Below, piece after piece: positions 31,654 to 38,396 of a stretch of 38,396 nucleotides of DNA. The position numbers were made by a program, and so were the translations under genes. The DNA lies in assembly GCA_028291265.1 (NCBI GenBank), contig JAQGIK010000080.1:1-38396 (forward strand). Direction: 5' to 3'. Source of the stretch: Caulobacter sp. GTDB lineage: Bacteria; Pseudomonadota; Alphaproteobacteria; Caulobacterales; Caulobacteraceae. Position 1 is the stretch's first letter; every line of letters starts with the position of its first letter. The notes under the pieces are model-generated. The model was not told where the DNA came from. It made no database searches and saw nothing but the letters and a program-made list of their open reading frames with translations.

Positions 31654-32033
31654 GCCGGCTGCAGCAGGTCCCAGCGGTTGCCGTAGAGGTCTTCGAAGAC
31701 GGCGACGGTTCCGTAGGCCTCGTGGCGCGGCGCTTCGAGAAAGCTGACGCCGGCGGCGGTCATCGCCGCATGGTCGCGGACAAAGTCGTCGGTGTGCAGG
31801 AACAGCAGGACGCGGCCGCCGGCCTGGGCGCCGATGGCGGAGGACTGCTCGGGGGTGGCCGCCTCGGCGAGCAGCAGGGCGCAGCCGCCGCCGGGCGGGG
31901 TGGCGGTGACCCAGCGCTTGCCGCCGCCGAGGTCGGTGTCCTGGATCGTGAAGCCGAGGCAGTCGCGGTACCAGGCGATGGCGCCGTCGTAGGACTTCAC
32001 GACCAGGGTCAGGGCGGCGATGTGCGACTTCAC
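31650..32033 (-). CDS. VOC-family (glyoxalase/bleomycin-resistance fold) protein
   Basis: The 127-aa protein has the two-module VOC fold: [30 protein letters not shown], then [35 protein letters not shown] and [18 protein letters not shown]. The last is the typical 'F-x-D-P-x-G-N-x-(W/F)-x-L' signature. Metal-binding His/Glu candidates are present (VLLFLH, VAVFED). Substrate is unknown: glyoxalase I-like, or an antibiotic-binding or catabolic enzyme. It starts with GTG 32033 inside the pheT stop (GTGA) and is thus the last gene of the pheS operon, yet has no obvious link to tRNA charging. Confidence 0.87.
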   Translation of the reverse strand: MKSHIAALTLVVKSYDGAIAWYRDCLGFTIQDTDLGGGKRWVTATPPGGGCALLLAEAATPEQSSAIGAQAGGRVLLFLHTDDFVRDHAAMTAAGVSFLEAPRHEAYGTVAVFEDLYGNRWDLLQPA

Positions 32034-34468
32034 GCCCGCAACTTCGCCCCGACCTTCTCGGCCGCCACCAGGATTCTGGCCGACAGGGCCTCGATCTCGG
32101 CGTCGGCCAGGGTCTTTTCGCGCGGCTGGACGGTGACCTCGACGGCCAGCGACTTCTGACCTTCCGGCACCCCGGCGCCCTGGTAGACGTCGAACACCCG
32201 CACGCCCGCGATCAGCGCCTTGTCGGCGCCGGCGACGGCCTTGACCAGGTCGCTGGCCGGCTTGGCGGCGTCGACAAGGAAGGCGAAGTCGCGGCTGAGC
32301 GGCATGAACGCCGAGAGGTCGAGCGCCGACCTGGTCTTCACCGACTTCTTCTTCGGCTCGGGGATGGCCTCGACGAAGATCTCGAAGGCCAGCATGGGGC
32401 TGGACGCGTCCATGGCTTTCAGCACCGCCGGATGCAGTTCGCCGAACTCGGCCAGCACCGCCTTGGGGCCCAGCTGCAGTCGGGCCGAGCGGCCGGGGTG
32501 ATACCAGGGCGAGGCCGAGCCCTGCGCGGTCTGCAGGTTGGCCACGGGGGCGCCGAGTTCTTCCAGCAGGGCGAGGAGATCGCCCTTGAGGGTGAACAGG
32601 TCCTCGCTCCCGCCTTTCGCCCAGTCGCGCGGGGCGTGGGGGGCGAGCAGGGCGGCGATGACCATGCGCTGGTCCTGCGGCTGGTCGCCGTCGAAGATCG
32701 GGCCGATCTCGAACAGGGCCGCGTCGGCGAAGCCGCGACGGGCGTTGCGGGCGGCGGCCTCGACCAGGTTGGGCAGGATCGAGGGCCGCATGCAGTCGAG
32801 CTCGGCGGCGATCGGGTTGGCGAGCACGAGCGCCTCGGCCCCGCCACCGAACAGCCTGGCCGTGGCCCGGGAGGTGAAGCTCCAGGTCACCGCTTCGGCA
32901 TAGCCGCTGGCGGCCAGGAAGCGGCGGGCGGCGCGAGCCCGGGACTGGCGGGCGGTCAGCACGCCGCCGACGGCGCGCGGAACCTCGGGCAGGGGCGTCG
33001 AGGGCAGGGCGCCGTAGCCGGCGATGCGGGCGACTTCCTCGACGAGGTCGGCCTTGCCCTCGACGTCGCGGCGCCAGGTCGGCGGGGTGACGGAAAGGTT
33101 GGGCGCGGTTCCTTCGACCTTGAAGCCGAGGGCTTCGAGAATCTCGATGCTTCTGGCGGCCGGGATGTCGAGGCCGGCCAGGGCCTTCACATAGGCCGGG
33201 TCAAAGGCGAAGGCGGTCGGCGGAGCCGGGGCCTGGCCGGCGACGACGATTTCCGAGGGCTCGCCGCCGCACAGCTCGAGGATCAGGGCCGTGGCCAGTT
33301 CGAGGCCGGGGACCAGCGACTGCGGATCGACGGTGCGGGCGAAGCGGTACTGGGCGTCGCTGTTGATGCCGGTGGCGCGGCCGGTCTGGGCCGTGCGGAT
33401 CGGGTCGAACCAGGCGCATTCGACGAAGACATCGGTGGTGGCTTCCGAACAGCCCGTGCTCTCGCCGCCCATGACACCGCCCAGGCCGATGGGGCGTTCG
33501 CCGCCGGCGTCGGCGATGACGCTCATCTCGGGGGTCAGGTCGTAGGTCTTGCCGTCGAGGGCGATCAGCTGCTCGTCCCTGTGCGGGGCAGGCGAAGGCT
33601 GGTCGCCGGGCGTGGCCTCGCCGGGGCCGCGTCCGAGGCGGGCGACGATCTTGTCGCCGACCAGCAGGGCGCGGTCATAAACGTGCAGCGGCCGGGCGCG
33701 GTCGTAGGTGATCAGGTTGGTGACATCCACCAGGGCGTTGATCGGACGCAGGCCGATGGCGCGCAGGCGGTCCTGCAGCCATTGCGGCGAGGGGCCGTTC
33801 TTCACACCCTTGATCAGGCGGCCGGCGAACACCGGACAGGCGTCGCCGTCGACGTCGATGGCGATCGGACAGGGGAACTTTCCGGGGACCGGCTGGATGG
33901 CCTCGTCCTTCAAGGTCCCGACGCCGGCGGCGGCCAGGTCGCGGGCGATGCCGGCGACGCCCAGCCAGTCGGGGCGGTTGGGGGTGACCTCGAAGTCGAT
34001 GACCGCTTCCATGCCGAGGGCCGTGGCGGCGGGGGTTCCGACCGCGAAGCTGTCCGGCAGCTCCATGATGCCGTCGCTCTCCTCGGCCGCTTCCAGCTCG
34101 GAGGCCGAGCAGAGCATGCCGTTGGAGACGACGCCGCGCACCGGCTTCTCGACGAGGGTGACGCCGAGGCCCGGCACATAGGCGCCGATGGGGGCGTAGA
34201 TGGTGGTCAGGCCGGCCCGGGCGTTGGGGGCGCCGCAGACGATCTCCTTGATGCCATCGACGGTGTCGACCTGGCAGACGCGCAGGCGGTCGGCATTGGG
34301 GTGCTGCTCGGCCGAGACGATCTTGGCCACCGTGAACGGCGCCAGCGTCGTCACCGGGTCGTGGACATCCTCGACCTCGAGGCCGGCCATGGTCATGGCC
34401 TCGACGATCTGGCCGACGGATGCGTCGGTCTCCAGATGGTCCTTCAGCCAGGAAAGCGTGAACTTCAT
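32030..34468 (-). CDS. pheT: Phenylalanine-tRNA ligase beta subunit
   Basis: PheT forms the alpha2-beta2 synthetase with PheS, in the cytoplasm, and edits Tyr-tRNA(Phe). The 812-aa protein is typical in size: the tRNA-binding OB domain ([44 protein letters not shown]), B3/B4 editing domain (around 210-400), B5 domain, catalytic-like core ([26 protein letters not shown]) and C-terminal FDX-ACB domain ([17 protein letters not shown]). The ATG overlaps the stop of the upstream paralogue gene (ATGA). The usual direct pheS-pheT junction is interrupted by two small genes. Confidence 0.97.
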   Translation of the reverse strand: MKFTLSWLKDHLETDASVGQIVEAMTMAGLEVEDVHDPVTTLAPFTVAKIVSAEQHPNADRLRVCQVDTVDGIKEIVCGAPNARAGLTTIYAPIGAYVPGLGVTLVEKPVRGVVSNGMLCSASELEAAEESDGIMELPDSFAVGTPAATALGMEAVIDFEVTPNRPDWLGVAGIARDLAAAGVGTLKDEAIQPVPGKFPCPIAIDVDGDACPVFAGRLIKGVKNGPSPQWLQDRLRAIGLRPINALVDVTNLITYDRARPLHVYDRALLVGDKIVARLGRGPGEATPGDQPSPAPHRDEQLIALDGKTYDLTPEMSVIADAGGERPIGLGGVMGGESTGCSEATTDVFVECAWFDPIRTAQTGRATGINSDAQYRFARTVDPQSLVPGLELATALILELCGGEPSEIVVAGQAPAPPTAFAFDPAYVKALAGLDIPAARSIEILEALGFKVEGTAPNLSVTPPTWRRDVEGKADLVEEVARIAGYGALPSTPLPEVPRAVGGVLTARQSRARAARRFLAASGYAEAVTWSFTSRATARLFGGGAEALVLANPIAAELDCMRPSILPNLVEAAARNARRGFADAALFEIGPIFDGDQPQDQRMVIAALLAPHAPRDWAKGGSEDLFTLKGDLLALLEELGAPVANLQTAQGSASPWYHPGRSARLQLGPKAVLAEFGELHPAVLKAMDASSPMLAFEIFVEAIPEPKKKSVKTRSALDLSAFMPLSRDFAFLVDAAKPASDLVKAVAGADKALIAGVRVFDVYQGAGVPEGQKSLAVEVTVQPREKTLADAEIEALSARILVAAEKVGAKLRA

Positions 34469-34857
34469 TGCAGCGGCCCCCCAAGGGCCAGCAGTTGGTT
34501 GAGGAAGCCTTCGCCGCCCGTGTAGCCGATGGCGAACAGCTGGCCGCCGCGGAAGGTGCAGTCACGGACCGGGATGGCGCCGACCACGCCGTTGGGCGAG
34601 ACCGGGCGCAGGAGCAGGGTGCGGATGTCGCCGCCGGCGAAGCCGAAGTCGACGGCGTCGAAGTTGCAGCCGCCGACCACCAGCATGACGGCCGGGCCCT
34701 CGATACGGCAGTTCTCGAAGGTGATGCCGGTCAGGGTCGCCTGGCCCAGGCGCAGCCGGGCCCGGTGCAGATCGACCAGCGACAGGGCGACGCCCGAGAA
34801 GTGGTCGACCGTCAGGTCTTCGGCGACCGTCCAGTTTGAAGGATTCTGGTCGGTCAT
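34465..34857 (-). CDS. Paralogous small gene between pheS and pheT, copy 2
   Basis: The 130-aa protein shares an overall layout with the gene directly upstream: a helical N-terminus ([22 protein letters not shown]), then short repeated strands ([38 protein letters not shown]) and a C-terminal [10 protein letters not shown] helix. The Thr/Phe/Asn/Cys ladders resemble a short right-handed beta-helix. There is no signal peptide, so it is cytoplasmic. Function is unknown. Stop and start overlap at both ends (ATGA with pheT and with copy 1), so translation is coupled to pheT. Confidence 0.75.
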   Translation of the reverse strand: MTDQNPSNWTVAEDLTVDHFSGVALSLVDLHRARLRLGQATLTGITFENCRIEGPAVMLVVGGCNFDAVDFGFAGGDIRTLLLRPVSPNGVVGAIPVRDCTFRGGQLFAIGYTGGEGFLNQLLALGGPLQ

Positions 34858-35249
34858 TGCGGGGTTCCGAGCGCGACGATCTGGTCGAGGAAGCTGTCCA
34901 TGCCGGTGAACCCCAGGCCCATGAACTGGCAGGCGGTGAAGGTGCAGCCGTCGACCGGGATCGCCCCCACCACCGAGGTTTGCGAGGCCGGGCGCAGGAT
35001 CAGGTTGCGGATGTCGCCGGCCGGGTTGCCGAAGTCGGTGCCTTCGAAATGGCAGCCGAGCACCAGCACGACGCCGGGGCCTTCGATGCGGCAGTTCTTG
35101 AAGGTGACGTCGCGGATCACCGCCTGGCCGTCGGCCATGCGGGCCCGCAGGAGGTCGACCAGCGACACGGCCTGGTTCTCGTAAGCGGCGGCCAGGAAGT
35201 CGGTGGCGCGGTTGATGCCGGCGGGCAGGGGGCCGTAGATCTCGGTCAT
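34854..35249 (-). CDS. Paralogous small gene between pheS and pheT, copy 1
   Basis: From ATG 35249 (AAGGA 8 bases upstream) the product is 131 aa. It has the same order of blocks as copy 2: AVSLVDLLRARMADGQAVIRDVTFKNCRIEGPG, VLGCHFEGTDFGNPAGDIRNLILRPAS, DGCTFTACQFMGLGFTGMDSFLDQIVALG. About one third of positions look identical by eye, strongest at FKNCRIEGP and in the DFG..GDIR.L.LRP block. It lies 38 bp after pheS and overlaps copy 2 by 4 bp. This is clearly a tandem duplication of unknown role, and I do not recognise a family. Confidence 0.75.
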   Translation of the reverse strand: MTEIYGPLPAGINRATDFLAAAYENQAVSLVDLLRARMADGQAVIRDVTFKNCRIEGPGVVLVLGCHFEGTDFGNPAGDIRNLILRPASQTSVVGAIPVDGCTFTACQFMGLGFTGMDSFLDQIVALGTPQ

Positions 35250-35287
35250 GACGGGTCCTTTGGGGGTCTTGGTCGGGGTGCGGCTCA

Positions 35288-36400
35288 TCAGCTCAGGCCC
35301 GAGACGGGGTTGGGGGCCTGGAAGGCCGAGAAGCCGTAGTGGGCGAGCCAGCGGGTGTCGCTGGAGAACATGTCGCGCAGGTCGGGGATGCCGTACTTCA
35401 GCATGCCCAGCCGATCGACGCCCATGCCGAAGGCGAAGCCGGAGTAGACGTCCGGATCGATGCCGCTGTGGCGCAGGACGTTGGGATGCACCATCCCGCA
35501 GCCGAGGATCTCCAGCCAGTCGCTGCCCGTGCCGATCTTCAGCTCGCCGCCGCTGCGGTCGCAGCCGACGTCCATCTCCGCCGAGGGCTCGGTGAAGGGG
35601 AAGTGGTGGGGGCGGAAGCGGGTGGTCACCGCGTCGGTCTCGAAGAACCGGGCGATGAAAGTCTCCAGGGTCCATTTGAGGTGGCCCATGTGGATGCCCT
35701 TGTCGATCACCAGGCCCTCGATCTGATGGAACATCGGGGTGTGGGTGGCGTCGCTGTCCAGACGGTAGGTGCGGCCCGGCACGACGATGCGGATCGGCGG
35801 CTCCTGGCCGGCGGCGATCCACGGCGCCGGGGCGACCGTGTTGCCCTTGCGCATGGCGCGGACCTGCACAGGGCTGGTGTGGGTGCGTAAGAGCTTGCGT
35901 TCGCCGTCCGGGCCTTCGTTGAAGAAGAAGGTGTCGTGCATCTCCCGCGCCGGGTGTTTGGGCGGGAAGTTGAGGGCTGTGAAGTTGTGGTAGTCGTCCT
36001 CGATATCGGGACCTTCGGCGACCGCGAAGCCCATCTCGGCGAAGACCGCGACCATCTCGTCCATGGTCTGCATGGTCGGGTGGACGCTGCCCTTGCGGCG
36101 CGGGCGGGCCGGCAGGGAGAGGTCGAGGCTCTCGCGGGCCAGGCGGGCGTCGAGCTCGGCCCCTTCGAGGGCGGCCTTGCGCTCGGCGATGGCGGCGCTG
36201 ACCGTATCGCGCAGCTGGTTGATGGCCGGGCCCTTTTCCTTGCGCTCGTCCGGGGACATGGCGCCGAGGGTCTTGAGCAGGGCGGAGACGGAGCCGGACT
36301 TGCCCAGCGCGGCCACGCGGATGGCTTCCACGCCGGCGGCGTCGGACGCGGCGGCGATCTGGGCGGTGAGGTCGGCTTGCAGAGTGGTCAGGTCGGTCAT
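35288..36400 (-). CDS. pheS: Phenylalanine-tRNA ligase alpha subunit
   Basis: The 370-aa protein is a class II synthetase subunit. The N-terminal coiled-coil domain ([18 protein letters not shown]) is followed by the catalytic core: [53 protein letters not shown], motif 2 ([24 protein letters not shown]) and motif 3 ([23 protein letters not shown]). It activates Phe and transfers it to tRNA together with PheT. The two unknown paralogues and then pheT follow. No leader peptide or tRNA-Phe attenuator is visible in the 34-bp gap after the deacetylase gene. Confidence 0.97.
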   Translation of the reverse strand: MTDLTTLQADLTAQIAAASDAAGVEAIRVAALGKSGSVSALLKTLGAMSPDERKEKGPAINQLRDTVSAAIAERKAALEGAELDARLARESLDLSLPARPRRKGSVHPTMQTMDEMVAVFAEMGFAVAEGPDIEDDYHNFTALNFPPKHPAREMHDTFFFNEGPDGERKLLRTHTSPVQVRAMRKGNTVAPAPWIAAGQEPPIRIVVPGRTYRLDSDATHTPMFHQIEGLVIDKGIHMGHLKWTLETFIARFFETDAVTTRFRPHHFPFTEPSAEMDVGCDRSGGELKIGTGSDWLEILGCGMVHPNVLRHSGIDPDVYSGFAFGMGVDRLGMLKYGIPDLRDMFSSDTRWLAHYGFSAFQAPNPVSGLS

Positions 36401-36434
36401 GGTTGGGCTCGTCTAGCGAGGTTGGGGCGGTTCG

Positions 36435-37376
36435 TCACGAGGCAGCCTTGTAGGCGGTGACAATCCAGTCGGGCGGTTCGGGCTCCCAGCGGACCTTGCG
36501 GCCGTCGCTGGCCGTCCAGCGGTGCAGCCAGGAGACGCCGGCCTTCTTCACCGTCGTCTCCGCGTGGCTATAGATCGGGTCCTTCAACGCCTCGTCGAGG
36601 GTCACGAAGCGGTAGCCGCGGGCCAGGTAGAGGGCGTGGATCTTCGGATACCAGTCGCGGTTCAGGCTGCTGGCGTGCAGCAGCAGTACCTGGGCCGGCT
36701 CACGGCCGGCGGTCAGCTCGGCGCTGTAGGGTTCGAAGAAGTCGAGCACGGCGGCCATGTGGGCGACATAGGCCTCGCCGACGCGGGCCTTGAGGGCCTC
36801 GTCGCCCGCCGCTTCGGCCTGGCGGTAGACGGCGGCGAACATCCAGTCGTTGTTGTCGAGGGTGACCGGCGCGACGGTGTAGCCGCGCGCCTGCAGCCCC
36901 TCCGCCATGGCGGCCTTCTTCTCCGACGTTTCGCCGAGGAACAGGAAGGGGTGGCGGAAGTAGCGCAGCGTCTTGCCGCGCGCCTTGAGCAGCGGCCGGG
37001 TGACGATCTCGCCCCGGTCGACGTCGGCCAGCCAGGCCTCGGCGGTGGTGGTGTGGATGTTGAGGTGGCTGAAGGTGTGGTTGCCGAGGTCGACACCGGC
37101 ATCCAGCCAGGCGGCCTCAATCCTCGGCAGCAGGGTGGGGCGCTGCGCCTCGCAGACCTTGCCCTCGTTGACGAAGGCGGTGGCATTGGACTTCAGAGGT
37201 TTGAGCATGCGCAGGAAGTCATTGGTCAGCGCCATCGCCGCCTTGGGGTCGCACAGCGCGGCGTCGGCCGCCTGGTAGGGCAGATCGTCGAAGGTCACGG
37301 CCAGACTACGGGTTTGCGCTGCGGCCGGAACGGCCAGCAGTGTGAGGGAGGCGACAAGGGCGGCGATACGCAACAT
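36435..37376 (-). CDS. Secreted polysaccharide deacetylase
   Basis: From ATG 37376 the product is 313 aa, with a signal peptide cut near AAAQ. The NodB-type fold is visible: first strand LAVTFDDLPYQ (catalytic Asp-Asp), metal motif HTFSHLNIH (H-x-x-x-H type), RYFRHPFLF and the late LLLHASSLN. It should remove acetyl groups from a carbohydrate polymer in the periplasm. Its short helical insert and C-terminal WEPEPPDWIVTAYKAAS are like other Caulobacter deacetylases. The gene overlaps the upstream 64-aa ORF (TGATG) and lies 34 bp before pheS, so it is probably co-transcribed with pheS. Confidence 0.87.
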   Translation of the reverse strand: MLRIAALVASLTLLAVPAAAQTRSLAVTFDDLPYQAADAALCDPKAAMALTNDFLRMLKPLKSNATAFVNEGKVCEAQRPTLLPRIEAAWLDAGVDLGNHTFSHLNIHTTTAEAWLADVDRGEIVTRPLLKARGKTLRYFRHPFLFLGETSEKKAAMAEGLQARGYTVAPVTLDNNDWMFAAVYRQAEAAGDEALKARVGEAYVAHMAAVLDFFEPYSAELTAGREPAQVLLLHASSLNRDWYPKIHALYLARGYRFVTLDEALKDPIYSHAETTVKKAGVSWLHRWTASDGRKVRWEPEPPDWIVTAYKAAS

Positions 37377-37570
37377 CAGGCTTCCTCCTGCCAGCCGTTG
37401 CCGCCTTCGACCGAAAGGTCGAGCGTGCCGTCGGGCTCCCAGTTGACGTACAACCGCGTCTGGTTGGACAGACACATGACCAGTTCGGTCGGCTTGGTCC
37501 TGGCCGCGCTGATGACGGTCAGGCCCTCGAGGAGCGCCTGCAGTCGTTCGGTTTCTTCTTCCAGTGTCAT
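37376..37570 (-). CDS. Small hypothetical protein
   Basis: From ATG 37570 (GAGG upstream) this is a 64-aa protein. The longer frame to 37600 would run into the terminator stem and is not preferred. It is acidic with a helical N-terminus (EEETERLQALLEGL), followed by two strands (TRLYVNW, LDLSVEG). No signal or metal motif is visible. It is immediately downstream of the rplT terminator and overlaps the deacetylase start by one base, suggesting expression with the pheS operon. Function is unknown. Confidence 0.55.
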   Translation of the reverse strand: MTLEEETERLQALLEGLTVISAARTKPTELVMCLSNQTRLYVNWEPDGTLDLSVEGGNGWQEEA

Positions 37571-37598
37571 CGTCCTCGTCCCCAGATCGCGCGCAAGC

Positions 37599-37633
37599 AA
37601 AAGGCCCCCCGGCTCACACCGGAGGGCCTTTTT
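37599..37633 (-). terminator. Rho-independent terminator of rpmI-rplT
   Basis: AAAAGGCCC-C-CCGG and CCGG-A-GGGCCTTTTT form a strong stem with a mismatch and short loop, flanked by A and T runs on both sides, so it works in either direction. It lies 30 bp downstream of the rplT stop (transcribed leftward). Confidence 0.88.
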
Positions 37634-37663
37634 CAGGTCTTGGAGAGCAGTGCCCTCGAACCA

Positions 37664-38020
37664 TCAAGCCAGCGCGGCGCGAACCTTGTCGGCGATGGCC
37701 TTGAACGCGGTCGGATCCTGGCCGGCGATGTCCGCAAGAACCTTGCGGTCGATCTCGACCCCGGCCTCGTCAAGGCCGTGGATAAACTGCGAGTAGGTGA
37801 AGCCTTCCAGACGGGCGGCGGCGTTGATGCGCTGGATCCAGAGGCTGCGGAAGCTGCGCTTGCGGACCTTGCGGTCGCGGTAGGCGTACTGTCCGGCCTT
37901 GTCCACCGCGGCCTTGGCCGTGCGGATGGTGTTCTTGCGGCGCCCGTAGAAGCCCTTGGCTTGTTCGAGAACCTTCTTGTGCTTGGCGTGGGCGGTAACG
38001 CCCCGTTTGACGCGAGCCAT
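37664..38020 (-). CDS. rplT: 50S ribosomal protein L20
   Basis: L20 is an early-binding 23S rRNA protein. The 118-aa protein is full length, with signature [44 protein letters not shown] and YSQFIHGL at the expected positions, and the usual basic N-terminus ([15 protein letters not shown]). It follows rpmI after 16 bp. In many bacteria L20 represses its own operon at the rpmI leader. The terminator follows 30 bp downstream. Confidence 0.97.
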   Translation of the reverse strand: MARVKRGVTAHAKHKKVLEQAKGFYGRRKNTIRTAKAAVDKAGQYAYRDRKVRKRSFRSLWIQRINAAARLEGFTYSQFIHGLDEAGVEIDRKVLADIAGQDPTAFKAIADKVRAALA

Positions 38021-38036
38021 GTGTCAGCGCTCCCTT

Positions 38037-38237
38037 TTAAAGGCCGTAGGGCAGGTAGGTCATGATCGTCTTCTTGTCGGAAGAGCTCATGACTTTCGTG
38101 CCGCGCTGCTGGCGGATGTACTTGGAATTGTGGCTGATCAGGCGGTGACGCTTGCCGGCGACGCCGGCCTTCAGCTTACCCGTGGCCGTCAGTTTGAAGC
38201 GCTTCTTGGCGCCCGATTTGGTCTTCAGCTTCGGCAT
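38037..38237 (-). CDS. rpmI: 50S ribosomal protein L35
   Basis: The 66-aa protein is standard L35: [20 protein letters not shown], then [21 protein letters not shown] and a basic tail. It is the first gene of the rpmI-rplT operon on the minus strand. The more usual infC-rpmI-rplT order is not seen: no infC lies within the 159 bp before the window edge. A CAGGG-UUCG-CCCUG hairpin sits 7 nt upstream of the ATG. Confidence 0.97.
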   Translation of the reverse strand: MPKLKTKSGAKKRFKLTATGKLKAGVAGKRHRLISHNSKYIRQQRGTKVMSSSDKKTIMTYLPYGL

Positions 38238-38243
38238 TTTGCT

Positions 38244-38257
38244 CAGGGCGAACCCTG
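38244..38257 (-). promoter_or_regulatory. rpmI leader hairpin next to the start codon
   Basis: CAGGG (transcript) pairs with CCCTG around a UUCG tetraloop, 7 nt from the start codon. The AGGG that could serve as Shine-Dalgarno lies within the stem. This could throttle translation, as in L20 autoregulation elsewhere; the mechanism is not shown. Confidence 0.5.
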
Positions 38258-38324
38258 TCCTCTAAGAGTAGCAACTGGACCGCCAAGGCATGCCATTAGG
38301 CCCGGCAGTCGCGGAAAGGCGAGG

Positions 38325-38353
38325 CTGATAGGGGAAAAGGGGGGGGATGGCAA
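38325..38353 (-). promoter_or_regulatory. Putative rpmI-rplT promoter
   Basis: On the minus strand TTGCCA (38353-38348), a 17-bp spacer and TATCAG (38330-38325) form a plausible promoter, giving a leader of about 80 nt. Upstream of it the sequence is GC-rich to the window edge, with no gene seen. Confidence 0.45.
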
Positions 38354-38396
38354 GGCTCCAGTTCCTCCTCCGGCGCGCAGCGACGGGGGAGGGGGA

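Noticed and set aside
32432..34525. 697-aa plus-strand open frame opposite pheT
   Set aside because: It is an antisense shadow; PheT domains are continuous on the minus strand.

Overview
The window is a GC-rich chromosomal stretch (about 68-70% GC by eye) from an alphaproteobacterium, most likely Caulobacteraceae (Caulobacter or Phenylobacterium). The evidence is the set of marker proteins (PhaR/PhaA/PhaB, EipA/DUF1134, a DUF4908-type protein, L25/Ctc), TTGACG-type promoters and several near-consensus CtrA boxes. The genus is an inference. Coding density is high. I found no tRNA, rRNA, CRISPR array, transposase or prophage. The most mobile-looking DNA is a set of intergenic inverted repeats.

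Layout. 1-2.5 kb: a lipoprotein gene, two small unknowns and an alpha/beta hydrolase. 2.5-9.7 kb, all on the minus strand: a TonB-dependent receptor, a YfiR-family periplasmic protein and a hybrid histidine kinase form one tight operon. It is followed by a 944-aa winged-helix/ATPase/TPR regulator. 9.8-11.1 kb: small unknown genes, including a 22-codon membrane peptide candidate. 11.1-14.1 kb: the polyhydroxybutyrate precursor module, phaR divergent from phaA-phaB. 14.3-18.4 kb: a DUF4908-like secreted protein, a two-HTH regulator, a DUF985-type cupin coupled to gloB, and a divergent methyltransferase. 18.4-21.0 kb, plus strand: P-II protein, methylthioadenosine phosphorylase, TMEM175-like membrane protein and a secreted unknown. 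21.0-30.7 kb, minus strand: tandem dienelactone hydrolases, two secreted unknowns, a sirtuin, ychF, a TPR protein, pth, rplY, a proline-rich lipoprotein, prs and a CPBP protease. 31.0-31.7 kb: eipA, plus strand. 31.7-38.2 kb, minus strand: rpmI-rplT, terminator, a small ORF, a polysaccharide deacetylase, pheS, two paralogous unknown genes, pheT and a VOC protein.

How the genes work together. phaA and phaB turn acetyl-CoA into (R)-3-hydroxybutyryl-CoA for storage polymer, with PhaR as the likely repressor; the synthase gene is not in the window. rplY, pth, ychF, rpmI, rplT, pheS and pheT are translation functions, and prs supplies PRPP.

The most unusual system is TonB receptor-YfiR-CHASE8-like hybrid kinase. 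It looks like a YfiBNR-type envelope switch whose diguanylate cyclase output has been replaced by a phosphorelay kinase. Next in interest are the two paralogous short beta-helix-like genes placed between pheS and pheT and translationally coupled to each other and to pheT; the CtrA-like boxes upstream of eipA, of a lipoprotein gene and of a small-protein locus; and two pairs of inverted intergenic repeats. All assignments come from reading the sequence and from family knowledge; no database search was run.
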